The translations under genes and the position numbers were made by a program. Positions 52,831 through 56,037 of a DNA stretch of 56,037 nt are shown here, piece by piece. The stretch covers positions 1 to 56,037 of the forward strand of contig PKCI01000006.1 of NCBI GenBank assembly GCA_002862135.1. Direction: 5' to 3'. Positions within the stretch are counted from its first letter, which is position 1, and each line of letters opens with the position of its first letter. Source of the DNA: Verrucomicrobiota bacterium (lineage in GTDB: Bacteria; Verrucomicrobiota; Verrucomicrobiia; Verrucomicrobiales; DEV007). The notes under the pieces were generated by a model, which worked only from the letters and a program-made list of their open reading frames with translations, made no database searches and was not told the origin of the DNA.

Positions 52831-53985
52831 ATGGCATCGCCGAAGAATCCGGATACCTCTCAGCTCCGCTGCTGGGCCGAAATCGACCTCAGTAACCTTC
52901 GCCACAACGCGGATTTTCTGAGAAAGGAGGCGGGTGACCGCTGTGGCATCATGGCTATCGTCAAAGCTGATGCTTATGGCCATGGTCTGGAGCATGTGGT
53001 TTCCTGTCTGATGGGACACGTCGACTGGTTCGGTGTCGCTAACTACCAAGAGGCGAAACGCGCACTCAAGGCTGCCGGGAACCAGTCTCCCTCAATATTG
53101 GTCCTCAGCCCGCCGACCCCGGCCGAGATCGATCCTATTGTCGAATCGCAACTCTCCGCTTCGGTTTCGTCTATTAAAGAAGTAACCGCGTTCGGCAAAG
53201 CCGCTGCGCGACTCGGCACCCGGGCCCGTCTCCACGCCGTCGCCGATACCGGGATGGGACGTATGGGCTCTCTGCCCGACCACTTTTGGGAACTGGTTGC
53301 TGCAATCAAAGATCATCCCAACTGCGAACTCGAAGGACTTGAGACTCATTTCCCGTCTGCCGACGACGATCCCGATTTTACCCGTAGACAGATCGCTTCA
53401 TTCTCCGGCATCATCCAGGCTCTTGCCCCGGAAACCGCCTGCCATTTACACCTCGCCAACAGTGCCGGTCTGCTGGGTTTTCAACAAAACCTGAGTTTCG
53501 CTACGCTGGCTAGACCGGGCATCGCTCTCTACGGAATTTCTCCCCTGGAGGACCACGCGCCGCTGCGCCCGGTCATGAGCTTGAAAACGCGCATCACGCT
53601 GGTCCGCAATATCCCCGCAGGCACCAGCATCAGCTACGGTCGCACCTTCATCTCAGACAAACCGATGACGGTTGCGACTCTCGGAGTCGGCTATGGTGAC
53701 GGTTACACTCGCTACCTGACCGGCGAAGAAACTCATGTCCTCATTGCCGGAACACGGTGCCCGTTGCTGGGACGCGTGACGATGGATCAAATCGTGGTCG
53801 ACATTTCCCATCTTGACGAACCAGTTGCCTGTGGCGATGTCGCCACCCTTATCGGTGAGCAGGGTGACGAAAGCATCACGGCGAAGGAATTGGCCACCCG
53901 GGCCGGAACCATTCCCTGGGAGATCCTCACCGGTATCACGAGCCGGGTCGAGCGGATTTACGTCGCATCCGCCACCGAAGCCTGA
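52831..53985 (+). CDS. alr: Alanine racemase
   Basis: The product has 384 residues. PLP Lys45 lies in MAIVKADAYGHG. The second catalytic residue is the Tyr in the LGVGYGDGYTRYLTG region. The TIM barrel begins with the CWAEIDLSNLRHNADFLR segment. It interconverts L- and D-alanine for peptidoglycan in the cytoplasm. Its 3' end overlaps the recF 3' end by 28 bp on the opposite strand. The upstream neighbour is a CII-like regulator. Confidence 0.96.
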   Translation: MASPKNPDTSQLRCWAEIDLSNLRHNADFLRKEAGDRCGIMAIVKADAYGHGLEHVVSCLMGHVDWFGVANYQEAKRALKAAGNQSPSILVLSPPTPAEIDPIVESQLSASVSSIKEVTAFGKAAARLGTRARLHAVADTGMGRMGSLPDHFWELVAAIKDHPNCELEGLETHFPSADDDPDFTRRQIASFSGIIQALAPETACHLHLANSAGLLGFQQNLSFATLARPGIALYGISPLEDHAPLRPVMSLKTRITLVRNIPAGTSISYGRTFISDKPMTVATLGVGYGDGYTRYLTGEETHVLIAGTRCPLLGRVTMDQIVVDISHLDEPVACGDVATLIGEQGDESITAKELATRAGTIPWEILTGITSRVERIYVASATEA

Positions 53986-55037
53986 TGCACCTCAAACCGA
54001 TGAGCGTGATCAAAACGTTCGTCGAGCCAGTCTAGGTGGGTCGTCGTGATCAACTTCTGTGAACCTTCCGGCCATGCCGCCATCAAGGCATTGCGACGAT
54101 CGGGATCGAGTTCGCCAAAGACATCGTCGATTAACATCACGGGAGCATCGTCCCTCGATTCGAGGAAAAGATGGGTTTGCCCCAACTTCAATGCCAGCGC
54201 CACCGTACGCTGCTGGCCTTCACTCGCGAATTTCGCCACCAGCATTCCATTGAGTTCGAGGATGAAATCATCCCGGTGCGGGCCGGCCACGGTCTGGCGT
54301 CGGCGGAACTCTTCTTCCCGCCGGGAAAGCAGTTCGGCGGCGAGATCATCTGATTCACCGGACGCAGACTGATAAGTTAATTTCAGCTCCTCGCCCCCCC
54401 CACCAATTTCACTCTGGGCACGGGATGCTTGGGGCTGTAACGCATCAATCAATTCACGCCGGCACTGCGTTACAACGTGTCCCTGCTCAGAAAGCACCTG
54501 GGTGTAGGCATCGATCTCCGCCCACTTCGGCGAGGCATCACGCTTGAGAAGATAATTCCGCGAGCGAACCGCTTTCTCATAGGCTTTCTGCGCGGCACGG
54601 TAGGCAGGAAAGAGCTGTGCCGCCATAAAATCGAGATAGCGACGCCGACCGTCTCCCCCTCCCCGGACCAGGGCCAGATCATCATTAGCCATCCAGACGA
54701 CAAGTGCGCTGTGACGAAGGTAGTCGCTGCCACGCTTCTGGTTTTCTCCATCAACAAGGAGTCGGCGTCCAGAAGCCGTGTACTGCACCCGAAGCTCAAC
54801 CGGATCGCCTCCGTCAAGCTGCCCACCGACGGCAAAAGCCTGTTCGGAAAAGCGGACACAATCCACCATGGTCGAAGTCCGCGGACTCTGCAGTCGCAAC
54901 AGGGTGCAGGCACCTTCGAGAATGGAAGTTTTGCCCTGGGCGTTGTTGCCGTGAAAAATACTGATCCCTGCCGGCAACTTGATCCGCAGCGACTCGAAGC
55001 AACGGAAGTGGTTGAGATTGAGGGAACGCAAATGCAT
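53958..55037 (-). CDS. recF: DNA replication and repair protein RecF
   Basis: The product has 359 residues from the ATG at 55037 (MHLRSLNLNHFRCFESL). A frame to 55079 is not needed. Walker A is FHGNNAQGKTSILEGA. The ABC signature and Walker B are seen as EGQQRTVALALKLGQT and VMLIDDVFGELDP. RecF loads RecA at gaps with RecOR. A G8 (C8 on the plus strand) tract at 54394-54401 encodes a Gly run. dnaA/dnaN/gyrB, its frequent neighbours, are not in the window. It is the last core gene before the element border. Confidence 0.94.
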   Translation of the reverse strand: MHLRSLNLNHFRCFESLRIKLPAGISIFHGNNAQGKTSILEGACTLLRLQSPRTSTMVDCVRFSEQAFAVGGQLDGGDPVELRVQYTASGRRLLVDGENQKRGSDYLRHSALVVWMANDDLALVRGGGDGRRRYLDFMAAQLFPAYRAAQKAYEKAVRSRNYLLKRDASPKWAEIDAYTQVLSEQGHVVTQCRRELIDALQPQASRAQSEIGGGGEELKLTYQSASGESDDLAAELLSRREEEFRRRQTVAGPHRDDFILELNGMLVAKFASEGQQRTVALALKLGQTHLFLESRDDAPVMLIDDVFGELDPDRRNALMAAWPEGSQKLITTTHLDWLDERFDHAHRFEVHQASVADAT

Positions 55038-55301
55038 GAACGAGAGACAGCAATCAACAGGCGTTCTCCGTCGAATCAACCCCCACGCTCCAGATTTGTC
55101 GAGACGTCACTGATGCCGATTATAAACTGTCTACCCCGTTGTGATGGTTCTATCGCACCATCCATGAAGTCATTTGCATGCGACAAGTTCTTCGCTAAAC
55201 CGACAAATGCTGACCGAGCATGAATCTGACGGCGCGAAAGAAACGGCGACGTGTAGAAAATTTTCTTAGTTTGTTCTCTCTCCTCCGGGAAGAGCACAGG
55301 G

Positions 55302-55333
55302 AAAGAGGGCGGAGTTTATTTCGCCCTCTTTTT
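55302..55333 (+). terminator. Strong hairpin, probable terminator
   Basis: AAAGAGGGCG (55302-55311) pairs perfectly with CGCCCTCTTT (55322-55331) around a 10-nt loop. The flanking A3 and T5 runs give it intrinsic-terminator character on both strands. It has no annotated upstream gene on the plus strand, so either an unrecognised RNA lies before it or it shields recF from transcription of the element. Confidence 0.7.
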
Positions 55334-55441
55334 CGTAATGCCTTTCCGTTTTCTGCGGCAGACCAAATGCTTCGTTCACTGCGAAGATCTTTCAGGGGAC
55401 GCGTTCTCTTTAGGAAAAGAAAAGAATAAAGAAAAGGAAGG

Positions 55442-55456
55442 TCAGCCTTCGGCTGA
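55442..55456 (-). terminator. Terminator of the tRNA-Leu gene
   Basis: TCAGCC pairs with GGCTGA around a GAA loop, and the minus strand downstream is T-rich (CTTCCTTTTCTTT). It begins 4 nt beyond the tRNA 3' end. It is the original terminator of the tRNA and is kept with the displaced 3' fragment. Confidence 0.65.
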
Positions 55457-55460
55457 GAAA

Positions 55461-55512
55461 TACCGGGGACAGGACTCGAACCTGCACACCGTAAGGCACT
55501 TGATCCTAAGTC
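55461..55512 (-). pseudogene. 3' fragment of tRNA-Leu(UAG), attachment site of an integrated element
   Basis: Read on the minus strand, the 52 bp give the anticodon loop CTTAGGA (UAG anticodon at 55508-55506), the 3' anticodon strand TCAAG, a long class II variable arm (GTGCCTTACGGTG), the T-arm GCAGG-TTCGAGT-CCTGT and the acceptor strand CCCCGGTA without an encoded CCA. The 5' half is missing. The base pairs expected before the loop (CTTGA) are replaced by AAGGA, and no partner for the acceptor stem is found up to 55560. Such truncation starting at the anticodon loop is what integration by a tRNA-targeting recombinase leaves on one side. The element lies to the right. Confidence 0.75.
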
Positions 55513-55633
55513 CTTAATAACTTCCACGAGTTGCGAAGATGTGCCGCCTGATGCGGACTGAGCGGAAACTAGAAGAACATGAAAGCACGTCTTTGAAGAT
55601 TTGATGGCAGCAAAAGGCAGCGATTAGATCGCT

Positions 55634-56037
55634 TTAAGCTGGAACGCCGGCGACTTCGACTTTCTTTTTTAGCCGTGAGACAAAAGCATTAGAGACGTTG
55701 AAAATTTCAGCTATCTGGTTTCCTGTTTTATCAGGATCTTCCAGCATCTTTACCATCTCCCTTTTTTGAGCGGCTGAGAGTTTCTGAGGCCGTCCAAGTT
55801 TTTTACCGTGTGCCTTAGCGTTTTCTAATCCAGTCTTTGTCCGCTCACGGATCAGTTCCCTTTCGAATTCCGCGAAGCTGCCAAGAATCGAAAAGAGCAT
55901 CTTGCCTGCCGCACTTTTTGTTTCAATCGACTCTGTAAGACTGCAGAAGGATGCTCCAATATCATTTAGCTTTTCAAGTAGGAGAATTAGATCACGCAGA
56001 CTTCGAGAAAGGCGATCTAGTTTCAAAACTACTAACT
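55634..56037 (-). CDS. Site-specific serine recombinase (resolvase/invertase), partial
   Basis: The gene runs off the right edge. The frame is open to the end and gives LVVLKLDRLSRSLRDLI, the conserved part of the resolvase catalytic domain after the nucleophile Ser, which lies outside. A dimerisation helix follows (AAGKMLFSILGSFAEFEREL and IRERTKTGLENAKAHGKKLG). The C-terminal helix-turn-helix is TGNQIAEIFNVSNAFVSRLK. It belongs to the Pin/Hin/Tn3 resolvase type. It sits 121 bp from the tRNA remnant. Serine resolvases of this type rarely target tRNA genes, so it is probably cargo, and a tyrosine integrase may lie further right. Confidence 0.88.
   Translation of the reverse strand, partial: LVVLKLDRLSRSLRDLILLLEKLNDIGASFCSLTESIETKSAAGKMLFSILGSFAEFERELIRERTKTGLENAKAHGKKLGRPQKLSAAQKREMVKMLEDPDKTGNQIAEIFNVSNAFVSRLKKKVEVAGVPA

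Larger units (their letters stand above)
55038..55460. other. Intergenic region between recF and the tRNA-Leu remnant
   Basis: About 420 bp without a convincing gene. Open frames on both strands are low-complexity, Arg/Lys-rich or overlap the tRNA remnant. It holds two hairpins listed separately (55302 and 55442). No further tRNA or sRNA was recognised. Confidence 0.5.

Noticed and set aside
55195-55527. Open frame of 110 codons on the minus strand across the tRNA remnant
   Set aside because: Its N-terminal part is the translated tRNA fragment and the rest is low-complexity Arg/Phe/Leu. It is a chance frame.
30-56000. CRISPR array
   Set aside because: No regularly spaced direct repeats of 23-45 bp were noticed anywhere. 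The only evident repeats are single hairpins and the short PDL codon repeat in mcsA.

Overview
The window looks like a chromosomal segment of a Gram-negative bacterium, most likely a Verrucomicrobiota member of the class Opitutae. This is inferred from gene content and not from any rRNA or database match. The supporting signs are an exosortase-associated (TIGR04073-like) signal-peptide protein at the left edge, a very long GreA-domain protein, an McsA-McsB-ClpC protein-arginine phosphorylation cluster next to typical Gram-negative envelope genes (TonB-dependent receptor, OmpA, DUF5916 barrel, TolQ/ExbB-like channel), few Shine-Dalgarno sequences, and moderately high GC with gene-dense operons. 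Most of the window is core housekeeping DNA.

Layout. 1-7.3 kb: partial TIGR04073-like gene, GreA-domain factor, CreBC two-component system, lipoprotein, mini-RNase III-like protein, Hsp33, a lone cNMP-binding domain and a GYF-domain protein. 7.5-8.5 kb: an accessory patch with three small ORFs and a palindrome-rich leader. 8.5-14.4 kb: BtuB-like receptor followed by cobalamin-dependent methionine synthase. 14.5-19.3 kb: DUF5916 outer-membrane protein, hemB and cysS. 19.6-22.3 kb: two tandem trans-sulfuration PLP enzymes behind a strong leader hairpin. 22.4-24.5 kb: a small conserved-looking protein facing a DUF3037 / HipA-like kinase pair. 24.7-31.3 kb: sufS, ilvE, mcsA-mcsB-clpC. 31.3-33.4 kb: pgsA, a membrane-anchored protein and a TolQ-like channel. 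33.6-43.9 kb: lemA/M48 protease, lysS, a PdeM-like phosphoesterase with an epimerase, a MidA methyltransferase, a class A PBP, DUF3147 and an A-type Fe-S protein. 44-49.8 kb: PcrA/UvrD helicase, DUF4870, a phosphoesterase remnant, a hypothetical, queC-queF and an OmpA-domain protein. 49.9-55.0 kb: lipase-maturation-factor-like protein coupled to an HELTH protein, a CII-like regulator, alr and recF.

The right end (55.3-56.0 kb) is the border of an integrated element. The 3' part of a tRNA-Leu(UAG), cut at the anticodon stem/loop, still carries its terminator, and a serine recombinase gene then runs off the edge. The chromosome lies to the left and the element to the right. An intact tRNA-Leu is predicted at the far end of the element.

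Functional links: B12 uptake and use (receptor plus MetH) and trans-sulfuration are separate methionine/cysteine modules; McsA/McsB mark proteins with phospho-arginine for ClpC; SufS and the A-type scaffold serve Fe-S assembly; QueC and QueF act in queuosine synthesis. The best candidates for undescribed biology are the HipA-like kinase/DUF3037 pair, the LMF/HELTH translationally coupled pair, a class A PBP with Thr in place of the SxxK serine, and the small-ORF patch at 7.5-8.2 kb.
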